DNA of 64,000 bases from Aliarcobacter sp. (GTDB taxonomy: Bacteria > Campylobacterota > Campylobacteria > Campylobacterales > Arcobacteraceae). Of the stretch, positions 55,201-63,800 are shown piece after piece. The stretch's first letter is position 1; every line of letters begins with the position of its first letter. The stretch lies in contig JAQTXB010000007.1 of NCBI GenBank assembly GCA_028688995.1, positions 78,234-142,233 on the forward strand, given 5' to 3'. Under the pieces are notes generated by a model. That model was not told the DNA's origin. It worked only from the letters and a program-made list of their open reading frames with translations, and ran no database searches. Both the position numbers and the translations under genes were made by a program.

Positions 55201-57076
55201 ATACGCAAAAAGATTAAAAGATGATGATTATAAAGCTATTTTATTTTTAAGGGATTATTTTACTCTTTCTTATGAGGGATTTAAAGATAAATATAAACTT
55301 CTAAAAGAGAAAATCTCAAAACCAATCACACAAAAAAGATATAACAAAATATTTGAAAAAATGTCAGATGAACAAAAAGAAATTATCAAAGATACAAATA
55401 CAAAAGCCATGATGATTCTTGCAGGTCCTGGAAGTGGAAAAACAAAAGTTTTGGTTCATAAAATTGCCTCTTTAATTTTAACAGAAGATATAAAACCAGA
55501 ACAATTTATGATGCTAACTTTTTCAAAAAGTGCAAAAATGGAGTTTAAAACAAGACTAAATGATTTAATGGGAGCTTTGTCTTATGATGTAGAAATCCAA
55601 ACATTTCATGCTTATGCTTTAAAACTCATAGCTAGAGTTTCAAATAAAGATGATAGAAAAATTCTTGATAATGCAATTGAAGAAGCAACGAGACAAATAA
55701 CACAGGGGGAAATAAAACTATCACTTACTACAGTTTTAATCTTAGATGAGTTTCAAGATATAAATGAAAAAAGTTTTGAATTTGTAAAAGCAATTTATAA
55801 AGCAAATAATGAAGATATTAAAATAATTGCTGTTGGTGATGATGACCAATGTATAATGGAATTCAACGGGGCAAAAGTTAATTTTATTGATAAATTCAAA
55901 AATGAGTTTGGAAAAGATGAAGATGAAAAAGATTTATATAAACAATATGAATTACTTTGTAATTTTAGAAGTAAAAGAAATATCGTTGAGTATTCAAATG
56001 ATTTTATAACAAAAGTTTCAAAAAGATATAAAACAAATCCTTTATATGCAAATAGTTCTGATAATGGTTTTGTAAATATTTATTCCATTAAATCTTCAAA
56101 TTTAATTCTTCCTTTATTAGAACTCATCAAGAATGAAGAAAAATATGAAAACATCGCTATTTTGGCTAAAACAAATGAGATGGTTTTAGATATTTATTCA
56201 ATACTTCAAGATAATAATATTGACGCTAGGTATTTGATTGATAGAGAAAAATTTGAGTTAAAAAATATAGTTGAATTAGTAGAATTTGATAAAGTTTTAA
56301 ATAGTTATTTAGAAGATGATATAGCTTATAAAGAGAGCTATTTTGAAAATGCTTTAAAGGTAATAGAAAATAGATTTAAGGGTTCTACAAATATAGCTTT
56401 GATTTATAAAATTGTCGATAAGTTTTTAAATGAAAGCGATAACTACTATGTTTCACAATGGATTACTTATTTAGATGAAATTAAACTTGAAGATTTTGAA
56501 AATTATAAAAAAAATATTGTAATTTCAACAATTCATAAATCAAAAGGTTTAGAATTTGATAAGGTTTATTTGTTAGTAGATAAAAATCCAGTAAAAGATG
56601 AAGATAAAAGACTATTTTATGTGGGAATGACAAGAGCAAAAAATGAACTAAATATATTAAGACATGATAATAAAGATATACCAAATAAAAAAGAGTATGT
56701 TAAATACTTTTGGTATGATAAAATATATGTATCTGAAAACAAGACTTTAACTTATGTTATGTCTTTAGGCGATATATGGCTAGGATTTGATTTAGAAAAG
56801 TTTGGAACCAATTATTTCCTTATATCAGGCGTAAAATTAAATATAGAAAAAAGAAATGGTTTTAATAATTATTGTTTATGTTTTGGTAATAAAATGGTTG
56901 GAGTTTTTTCTACTAAATTCAATGAATTAATAGTTGAAAAAATAAAGAATGGTTTTAGTTTTTATAGCTGTGTAGTCGAATATATAATTTTATGGGAAAA
57001 TAAAGAAGATAAAAAAAGTTTGAAACATCCTCTTTGTAAAATTATTATGAAAAAAGATAATCATTTGGTAGTGTAA
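52268..57076 (+). CDS. Exonuclease-RecQ-UvrD triple-domain fusion
   Basis: A 1602-residue protein with three parts. Residues 1-130 are a DEDD exonuclease (FCDIEA with Asp8/Glu10, SGHNFIDFDL, later Asp in PVEDSKI). Residues 270-640 are a RecQ-type SF2 helicase: LPTGGGKTFTF near 293, DEAHCLSTWGNDFR near 396, TTAFGMGVDKSNI, QEAGRGARDE. Residues 1030-1480 are a UvrD-type SF1 helicase: LAGPGSGKTKVL near 1052, LILDEFQDIN near 1158, GDDDQCIMEFNGA, STIHKSKGLEFDKV near 1419, FYVGMTRAKNE. A winged-helix part links them (660-760). The TTG start is 8 bases after the NTPase stop. It probably processes invading or damaged DNA. Confidence 0.85.
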   Translation: MKNIIFCDIEANIKTKKINEIGLVYKSNELKTTSIEESFTFINSYNTNFISGHNFIDFDLNILKETSLYQHIKDYKIIDTLPLSLLLFSEKTIHSLPKNYKNEDDFDNNPVEDSKITSILFDKLIERFTNLPKDTQNIFYSLLHDNIYFNGFFEYVSSDIKLEKLDFDDLYNLIKSKHNKTIVNFEYLKEILFTHKVQLSYILALLTPYIEIKSHPPKILFSYPDIVEIQKKLCFEIKNANDVLSDFSKEVFGFGTFREFPRLNANLLDNPSISQREMVEASLRDDSFLTILPTGGGKTFTFWLPAIFKAHSYKALTVVISPLQALIEDHIKSFNSKVANFKAVAISGFMSPLERNEAVEQVISGEADILYIAPESLRSNTIFNILKNRLIERFVIDEAHCLSTWGNDFRQDYYYICEFIKDLLDKKPFQNHIPISCFTATGKPSVIKDIEDYFLNGLDIKLDKYLAVPERKNLQYKSIPSNTKDKYVELLKLINEHDGATLVYIPTSTKNCDEIAKKIAMDTNKIAKSFHSKIESQEKMQILKDYIENNIDIIVATTAFGMGVDKSNITNVIHYEISDSLENYSQEAGRGARDEKLEAFCPILFDEDDLDKHFVSLNRSKLTASEINSIFLVIKKSKGDVINKTAFELAKEAGWDVEDSSNDYSTKVKTALLELEREEYISRKRNKTNFFADSIASKSMEKLHQKLEESTFSQEEQQRLILVLQNIIGRGKPDAVQIDELAYILGYSKNEISLAINQLKQLELLGDSKDLSLEISIYSLNKFKKIREIELVLLNYLESLNNSKVRIRELNEELNKQEISSKNESELIKSIIKSWRSKSNFIFNRQNREQDLWYFKFENLENIKNKIQKNHEISENVLLILTKNLDNKQKEEVVFSLKRLHELMDKKYDIEDIDKSLLYMHHLNILELLKGRFINYTPMIIEKEEKIQTKRKYTKAEYKNRLEQHYQTKIESIHIMGEYAKRLKDDDYKAILFLRDYFTLSYEGFKDKYKLLKEKISKPITQKRYNKIFEKMSDEQKEIIKDTNTKAMMILAGPGSGKTKVLVHKIASLILTEDIKPEQFMMLTFSKSAKMEFKTRLNDLMGALSYDVEIQTFHAYALKLIARVSNKDDRKILDNAIEEATRQITQGEIKLSLTTVLILDEFQDINEKSFEFVKAIYKANNEDIKIIAVGDDDQCIMEFNGAKVNFIDKFKNEFGKDEDEKDLYKQYELLCNFRSKRNIVEYSNDFITKVSKRYKTNPLYANSSDNGFVNIYSIKSSNLILPLLELIKNEEKYENIAILAKTNEMVLDIYSILQDNNIDARYLIDREKFELKNIVELVEFDKVLNSYLEDDIAYKESYFENALKVIENRFKGSTNIALIYKIVDKFLNESDNYYVSQWITYLDEIKLEDFENYKKNIVISTIHKSKGLEFDKVYLLVDKNPVKDEDKRLFYVGMTRAKNELNILRHDNKDIPNKKEYVKYFWYDKIYVSENKTLTYVMSLGDIWLGFDLEKFGTNYFLISGVKLNIEKRNGFNNYCLCFGNKMVGVFSTKFNELIVEKIKNGFSFYSCVVEYIILWENKEDKKSLKHPLCKIIMKKDNHLVV

Positions 57077-57103
57077 AAATAACTGTGTAAATTCAAAAAA
57101 ATG

Positions 57104-57138
57104 AATCTATTAGATACAATTTATCTAGTAGATTTTAT
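57104..57138 (+). terminator. Terminator of the YobI/helicase operon
   Basis: AATCTATTAGATA and TATCTAGTAGATT form a 13-bp stem (one wobble pair) with a CAATT loop and a following TTTATT tract, 27 bases after the stop. Confidence 0.75.
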
Positions 57139-57140
57139 TA

Positions 57141-57413
57141 ATCAAAAGTTTGTTCCAAAAGAGTTAAATTGTTGAACTTACTCCATAAGGTACAGGTTCT
57201 TGAACTTGTATATAAATATTTTTTTAACTCATCTTCGGAATAAGTTTTACCACCTTGCAGCTTCCAATATATTTAGCCTTTTTCTATGTCCTCTAAACTG
57301 TTGTATCCAAATTATATTGGAGTGGTAATATAAAACTTATTATTTGAAAGATAAGAAAATATGTTAATCAAGTATAGTTTTTAAAAAGTGTCTACTACTT
57401 CGAGGATATTACA
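57141..57413 (-). other. Gene-free gap with a decayed coding stretch
   Basis: No intact gene is seen. The minus strand between about 57330 and 57150 reads, across a frameshift, NIIWIQQFRGHRKRLN and then IYWKLQGGKTYSEDELKKYL, which looks like eroded protein-coding DNA. No start codon or complete frame survives. This is probably the right edge of the accessory region. Confidence 0.35.
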
Positions 57414-58229
57414 CTAAAAAATAAAAACATATCGTAGACTAAACCTATTACCCTCAGCTCTATTTTTTACTTCTTTATCTTCCACATATTCCAAAGCTAA
57501 AGAATTTTTATCATCAAATTTATAAAGTGCATCTAATCCTATTTGATATTTTGAAGAACCAACATTTGGAGTTACTAATCCTTCTTTACTGTATCGTTTA
57601 TAATAAATTGCAGGTCCAATAAAAAAATTTGGACTTAAAATAGCTGAGATAGTAGCTTCTACTCCTATATAATTTCCATTATCAACTTTTGTATCTCTAT
57701 TTTCTCCTCTGTAATGATAAGCCAATAAAGCATCAATCAAAAAAGGAATTTTCTTATCTTTTACAACCTTAAAAAAATATAGTTCTTCTTGAAGTTCATA
57801 TCTATTTTGTGCAACTTGTAAAGCACCATTTTGTTTATTTTTATCATGTTCTCCAGTTGGAAGTTGCAAAGTTGAAAGGAAAAGTAAGTCACCATAGTCA
57901 TTTGGAATAAAATATCCTATACCTGCACTTATATCATAAATTCCCATTTCTTTTTCATTTGTGATTTTTTGATTAACTTTTCTATATGGTAAAGTTAGAT
58001 GAAATAAAAAATTCTCTGTATAATAAACAGGTTTAAAAATATAGATTTCTTCTTGAAAACCAAATTTATCTGTGTATTTATCCTTATCATTTGTTCTAAT
58101 CACATTTGATTGAAAATTTATATAATAATTTGCCAATAAAAGAGTATCTGGCTCATGTTTTTTTGAACTTCCAATCATAACAGCATCGGAAAAACAAATA
58201 ATAGAAAGAATTAATAAAATATATCTCAA
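57414..58229 (-). CDS. Outer-membrane beta-barrel protein (phenol-degradation MetA-type)
   Basis: A 271-residue protein with a signal peptide (MRYILLILSIICFSDA) and alternating strands ending in an aromatic residue (RFSLRYVFIF), the outer-membrane barrel signal. Internal phrases such as FHLTLPYRKVNQK, DISAGIGYFIPNDYGDLLFLSTLQLPTGEHDK and FFIGPAIYYKRYSKEG match the MetA-pathway/'transporter' barrel family (PF13557 type). Role unknown; it may sense or import an aromatic compound. It lies 15 bases after the response regulator gene and belongs to its operon. Confidence 0.7.
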   Translation of the reverse strand: MRYILLILSIICFSDAVMIGSSKKHEPDTLLLANYYINFQSNVIRTNDKDKYTDKFGFQEEIYIFKPVYYTENFLFHLTLPYRKVNQKITNEKEMGIYDISAGIGYFIPNDYGDLLFLSTLQLPTGEHDKNKQNGALQVAQNRYELQEELYFFKVVKDKKIPFLIDALLAYHYRGENRDTKVDNGNYIGVEATISAILSPNFFIGPAIYYKRYSKEGLVTPNVGSSKYQIGLDALYKFDDKNSLALEYVEDKEVKNRAEGNRFSLRYVFIF

Positions 58230-58244
58230 AAATCACTTCTTTAT

Positions 58245-58961
58245 TTAATTATTCTTTTTTAAAATATATCCAACATTTACAATATTTTCTATATTTAAAT
58301 TAGGAACTTTTCTTTTTAATCTTGAAACTGTATCTCTAATAGTTGAATCAGAGATTTCTTTATTCCCCCAAACCTCCTCTTTCAAAGTTTCGTATGAAAG
58401 ATTTTGATTGATATTTTTACAAAATGCATATAACAAATTAGTCTCATTTTTTGTTAGATTTATAGGAATATTATTAATATAAAATGTTTTATTTTCAAAA
58501 TCAAATTTTTGTCCAAAACCAAGGAATATGATATTCTCTTGTAATTTATTAGTCTCTTTTTTAATAGAAAATTTAAGTTCTTTGATTTTACTTAGAGTTA
58601 ATAATAAGGCTGATTGCACTTCATTTACACTAAATGGTTTAATAATATATCCAAAACAGTTAGTATTAACAGCTTCAATCATAGTCTCTTTATCACAATA
58701 AGCAGTTGTAAAAATAATAGGTAAAAAATAGTGTTTATTTAAAATCTTTGCACAATTTATTCCATCAATTGAACCACTAATATTTATATCCATAAAAATT
58801 AAATCTATCTCTTGTTTTTTTATCTCACCTAGTGCTTCTTCAAAGTTTTCAGCTGTAAAAATATTTTCAAATTCAAGTGAATATAAAATATTTTTTAAAT
58901 ACTCTGTTGAAATTATTTCATCTTCAACAATCAAAATATTAACATCTTTATTTAGTATCAT
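58245..58961 (-). CDS. OmpR-type response regulator
   Basis: A 238-residue two-component regulator. The receiver domain (1-125) has the acidic pair in LIVEDEI, the phosphorylation Asp in DLIFMDINISG (about residue 57), Thr in PIIFTTAYC and Lys in GYIIKPF. The C-terminal winged helix (about 150-235) contains LTKNETNLLYAFCKN and the recognition part SDSTIRDTVSRLKRKVP. It is in an operon with the histidine kinase and the barrel protein. Direct repeats upstream of the kinase are its likely binding sites. Confidence 0.92.
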   Translation of the reverse strand: MILNKDVNILIVEDEIISTEYLKNILYSLEFENIFTAENFEEALGEIKKQEIDLIFMDINISGSIDGINCAKILNKHYFLPIIFTTAYCDKETMIEAVNTNCFGYIIKPFSVNEVQSALLLTLSKIKELKFSIKKETNKLQENIIFLGFGQKFDFENKTFYINNIPINLTKNETNLLYAFCKNINQNLSYETLKEEVWGNKEISDSTIRDTVSRLKRKVPNLNIENIVNVGYILKKNN

Positions 58962-58969
58962 CTTTTATC

Positions 58970-60748
58970 CTATTCTTCAAATTCTAATTCAAACTTTGTA
59001 CCATTTTCAAAACTAAAATCATATTTACTATTTGGAAGTTTTTTACAAAACTGATTAATAAGTTTTAAGCCCAAACCAGTAGGATTTTCTTTATTAAATC
59101 CTTTTCCATTATCTTTGATAACTATAAAAATATTCTCTGAAATATCTTTATTTACATTAATCTCAACTACTAAATTCTCTATTTTTTTATTATGTTTTAA
59201 AGCATTTGATAAAACTTCATTTATAATCATTCCTAAAGAAGTGGCAACATCATATTTTACATTTATCTGTTTTATATCAGTTTTGATTTCAGAGATGTTA
59301 TATCCAAGTGAAATATTTGAGATAATTTTTTCAAGATATACTTTAAGATTTATATGTTCTAAATTATTAGATTGATGTAGATATTCGTGAATCATTGCCA
59401 TAGATTCTATTCTATGAATAAGTAAAGATATATTTTCTTTTGAAAAATCCTCTTTTTTTTGTTCTATCCAAAGCATTCCTATTAGCATATGAAAGTTGTT
59501 TTTTACTCTATGATGCAACTCTTTTAAGAGTAATTCTCTCTCTTGTAAAATAACATTTAATTCTTTTGTTCTACTATTTACTTCTTCTTCCAAATAGAGT
59601 TGAACTTTTTCTTTTGATAAAAGATACCTATTTGCAAGAATATAAGAAAAAAGAAGCATTTCAATAATAACACCAAATGTATAACCATATCTTGTAATAA
59701 AAGTATATTCTAAAACCCCATTTACCATGAAAGTAAATAAAACTACTGACACAAAATATATTACCATTGCTACGATGTAATATTTTGTTTGGTGATGTCC
59801 TTTAAAATAAATCATTATAGATACTATGATTAATAAAATACAAATCAATCCTGAGAAGTTATTAATAAACTTATTCCACGGCTGATATGAATAAACTACT
59901 AAAATTCCGAGAATAAAAAATGGTACACTTAAAAAAGTCAATATTTTATCCATTGTTTTTAAATATTTTTTCGTTTGTAAATACTCTTTTGAAAATAAAA
60001 TCAAAAAACCAACCATAAAAGCAGCTGTTAACTGTAAATCATAAATATATTTTTGTAGGTTTATAAAAACTATCAAACCACAAATATTTGAAAAATAAAC
60101 AATAAGAAAAATACTATAAATTAGATAATAAAGATAAATTCTTTCTTTTGTTTTTGAATACAAAAAAAATGTAAAAAACATAAAAACAACAACCATACCC
60201 AAAATAAAAGTGAAAAAGGTATTAATTCCTCTATCTTGTTTAGAATAAAAATAATCCTTTTCAAAAATCTCAACTTTTCCAAAATAGGCATATTTTCCTT
60301 GTAGTTCTAAATAGATTGTTTTAATCTGCTCTTTTGGTAAAGCTATATTAAAAGCTAGATGATTTGATTTTACTTCCCTTTGGTCTATTAAAGTAAATAA
60401 AGAGTTAGAAAGTTTTTCAATATTTCCTTGTTTTTCATAATACAAATTTGCGGTTTCATAAAAAGTTTCATTTAAAGTTAAAATAAAATTTTCAAAATCT
60501 GTACTATTTTTTACATCAAATTTAAACCAAATTGAGCCTTTATGATAACCTAAATTAAAGTTATTTTTTGTGCTTTGTTTGAACTCTTGTTTTTTTATTT
60601 CATTTATGGATAAAGTTGATGTTTCATCTTTGAAATAATTTATTTCAAATTTATTATATGATTTTGCTTGATTAATAAGAAAAGTATCTGCAAATAATGA
60701 AGTAAAAGAGATAAAAAAAAGAATTAAAATTAGTATGTTTTTTTTCAT
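58970..60748 (-). CDS. 7TMR-DISM sensor histidine kinase
   Basis: A 592-residue kinase. After a signal peptide (FLISFTSLFADTF region) comes a 7TMR-DISMED2 extracellular domain (about 25-170: FNLGYHKGSIWFKFDVKNST), seven membrane helices (about 180-375), then an HisKA_2 domain with the phospho-accepting His in LLLKELHHRVKNNFHMLIG (about 410-428) and an HATPase_c domain (NEVLSNALKHNKK, DNGKGFN, GLGLKLINQF). Such receptors bind extracellular carbohydrates or similar ligands. It overlaps no gene but is 8 bases from the regulator and divergent from the adhesin. Confidence 0.92.
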   Translation of the reverse strand: MKKNILILILFFISFTSLFADTFLINQAKSYNKFEINYFKDETSTLSINEIKKQEFKQSTKNNFNLGYHKGSIWFKFDVKNSTDFENFILTLNETFYETANLYYEKQGNIEKLSNSLFTLIDQREVKSNHLAFNIALPKEQIKTIYLELQGKYAYFGKVEIFEKDYFYSKQDRGINTFFTFILGMVVVFMFFTFFLYSKTKERIYLYYLIYSIFLIVYFSNICGLIVFINLQKYIYDLQLTAAFMVGFLILFSKEYLQTKKYLKTMDKILTFLSVPFFILGILVVYSYQPWNKFINNFSGLICILLIIVSIMIYFKGHHQTKYYIVAMVIYFVSVVLFTFMVNGVLEYTFITRYGYTFGVIIEMLLFSYILANRYLLSKEKVQLYLEEEVNSRTKELNVILQERELLLKELHHRVKNNFHMLIGMLWIEQKKEDFSKENISLLIHRIESMAMIHEYLHQSNNLEHINLKVYLEKIISNISLGYNISEIKTDIKQINVKYDVATSLGMIINEVLSNALKHNKKIENLVVEINVNKDISENIFIVIKDNGKGFNKENPTGLGLKLINQFCKKLPNSKYDFSFENGTKFELEFEE

Positions 60749-60779
60749 ATTTTTATTATATCAAAATTATTTTCCAATT

Positions 60780-60820
60780 TTCCGTCAGCATTCCGTCAGT
60801 ATTCCGTCACCGTTCCGTCA
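60780..60820. promoter_or_regulatory. Four TTCCGTCA boxes with 11-base period
   Basis: TTCCGTCA starts at 60780, 60791, 60802 and 60813, exactly one DNA helical turn apart, so all boxes face the same side of the helix. They lie 32 bases upstream of the kinase start on one side and 49 bases upstream of the adhesin start on the other. OmpR-type regulators commonly bind such tandem direct repeats. Confidence 0.75.
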
Positions 60821-60868
60821 TTGAATTGTTAGTATTTAAAGAAATTTTATAGGGGGGAGGGAATATAA

Positions 60869-63800
60869 ATGAATAGGTTGATCGACTTTAGTTCAAGATT
60901 TCGTATCTTAAAAGGTGGGAAAATTTCTTTGGTGGTTTCTGCATTTTTAGGAGGTGCTATTATCGCAAATGCAGCTCCTAGCGGTGGAGTTGTGACAAGT
61001 GGAAATACAACTATAAATCAAAGTGGCAATATCACAAATATAAATCAATCAACTCAAAAAGCCAGTATCAACTGGAATGATTTTTCTGTTAAATCAAATG
61101 AAACAGTAAATTTTAATCAACCAAATGTAAACTCTATTACATTAAATAGAGTAATAGGAAATAAAAAATCAGTAATAGATGGAGCATTAAACGCAAATGG
61201 TCAAGTTTGGATATTAAATTCAAATGGTATTTTATTTGGTAAAAATGCTTCTGTTAATACTGCTGGTTTACTTGCAACTACAGGTGAGCTAAGTGATGCT
61301 GATTTTCAAAATGGAAAGTATAACTTTAAAAACTCTTCTTCAAATTCTGTAATAAATTTAGGAACAATAAAAGTAGAAAATTCATCTTATGTAGTATTGG
61401 CTGGAAATGAAGTACAAAACGGTGGAAATATTGAAGCTATAAAGGGAAAAGTTCATTTAGTTGGAGCAAATGAATACTCAATAAATCTAAACGGAAACTC
61501 ACTCGTAAACCTAAAAGTAAATAAAGGGGTTTTAGATGCGATGGTTTCTAACTCTGGAAATATCCTAGCAAACGGTGGAGAGATATTTCTTACTACAAAT
61601 GCAGTTGATGAACTGCTAAAAGGTGTGGTAAATAATACAGGGGTTATAGAAGCTAACTCGCTCGATGGAATAACTGGAAAAGTAGAACTATTTGCTCATA
61701 GTGGAGAGGTTCAAGTAGGTGGAAGTATTACGGCACTTGATGGGTTTGTGGAGACTTCGGGAAAAGAATTTACTATCGATAAAAATGCAAAAGTAAAAGC
61801 AAAAACTTGGTTAATAGACCCTACAAATCTAACAGTAAATGATGCAACGGCTTATGAAACAGCACTAAACGGCGGAGCAGATGTCATAATACAAACAAAC
61901 AATGCCATAGGAAGTGATGAAGGAAATATCTATATTAATGATACGATTGACTGGTCAACGGCACAAAAATTAACCCTAAATGCTTATAAGAATATCTATA
62001 TCAACTCCGCTATCACGGCTAGTAATGCCGGTGGTAAAGTAGCACTTTATTACGGTCAGGGAGCGGTTGCAACAGGCAACACCGCCACATACGGCTTTGG
62101 TCTTGGCTCGTCAGGCTTTGCAGGAAAAATCAACCTGCAAGCAGGAAATAACTTCTTTACCAAACTAGGAAGCAACGGCAGTGAGACGACTTGGACGGTT
62201 GTAAATACGGCAAATGCTTTGATGAATATCTCAAAGACTGGTAATAGCGTACTAGGAGCAGATGTCAGTGCAAGCGGTATAGCAAACTGGACCCCAATAG
62301 GTGATGACTCTACAAAGTTTACGGGAAAATTTGACGGTCTTGGGCATACGGTAGATGCTCTTACCATAAACAATAGTAGTTTGCAAAATGTAGGACTCTT
62401 TGGACATATCTCTGGTGCTACTATCAAAAATATAGGTGTGACAAATGTAGATATTACAGCTACACTAGGCGGTACATATGTAGGAGGGCTTGTCGGACTT
62501 AGCACTGATAGTAGTACCGTAAGCAACGCATACTCTACAGGTAGTGTAACAGGCGGCAATGGTTGTGGCTATAGTGCTTGCAGCCACAGTGGCTTTCATA
62601 GTACGTATGCACAGATTGGAGGGCTTGTCGGGATGATTGAGAACAATAGTATCCTAAGCAATTCATACTCTACCGCAACGGTCACGGGTGGAAATTATGT
62701 AACCGTCGGAGGACTTGTTGGACTAAGTGATAGTGGGAATACCGTAAGCAACTCATATGCCACAGGGAGTGCCACAGGTGGAGCTGATTCAGCCGTCGGA
62801 GGGCTTTTCGGAGGGATTCAAATAAATACTACCGTAAGCAACTCATACTCTACGGGAAGTGTCACAAGTGGAAGTGGATATGTAGGAGGTCTTGTAGGGT
62901 ATTGGTATGATAGCAATACCGTAAGCAATTCTTACGCCACGGGAAGTGTCACAGGTGGTAGCGGTGCAAATAAAGGGGGACTTATAGGGTTGAAGGATGG
63001 TGGTGGTACCGTAACCAATTCATTTTATGATAAAACCAAAGTTACTGGAATGAGCGATGCGGCAACTTACGGTAAAACAACCCAAGAGATGCAAACACTA
63101 TCAACTTTTAGCGGTGCGGGATGGAGTATAGAACTTGATAGCACGAAAAATAGAATCTATCCTTATCTTACTTTTGATGAAAACAATAACCCTATTTGGA
63201 AAATAGGTAAATATGCAATTGCATTGAACTATACATTGGGAATAATAAACACTACTTACAACGGCTCGAATCAATTATTAACAGACTTTTGGACTAATTC
63301 TATTTTTGGAGCTTCGGGAAGCTCTTTGGTAGCAGGAACCGATTATAAATTTGTTTATGATTCGTCTGATACGACAAGCTTTAAAAATGCTGGGACATAT
63401 AGTGATATTTCGGTTGTAATTTTAAATGCAAATTATGCGTTGGATAGTGAGGGGAATACCGCAGGTTCTTTTGTCATAGCTCAAAAAGCCCTCACCGTCA
63501 CAGGCACTACGGCAAGTAATAAAACTTATGACGGTACTATAGCGGCTACCGTTGCTACTCTTGGAACGCTAAACGGTTTTGTAGGGAGTGAAACGGTAAC
63601 GGCTAGTGCTACGGGTACATTTGATAGCAAAAATGCAGGGGATAGAACAGCGACATTTACCTATACCCTTGCAGACGGCGAAAACGGTGGATTGGCATCT
63701 AATTATTCTATAGCAAACTCGACAGATAATGCAACTATAGCTAAAAAAGATTTAGGTGTAACATATGCAGCAACAAATAAAACCTATGATGGAACAACTG

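Noticed and set aside
60780..60820. The four TTCCGTCA repeats as a CRISPR-like or microsatellite array
   Set aside because: Repeats of 8 bases with 3-base spacers are too short for CRISPR, no cas genes are present, and the placement between divergent regulated genes fits regulator binding.
62056..62559. A 167-codon open frame on the minus strand
   Set aside because: It lies inside the adhesin repeat region, is proline- and valine-rich as expected for the antisense of Gly/Asn/Thr codons, and has no ribosome site.
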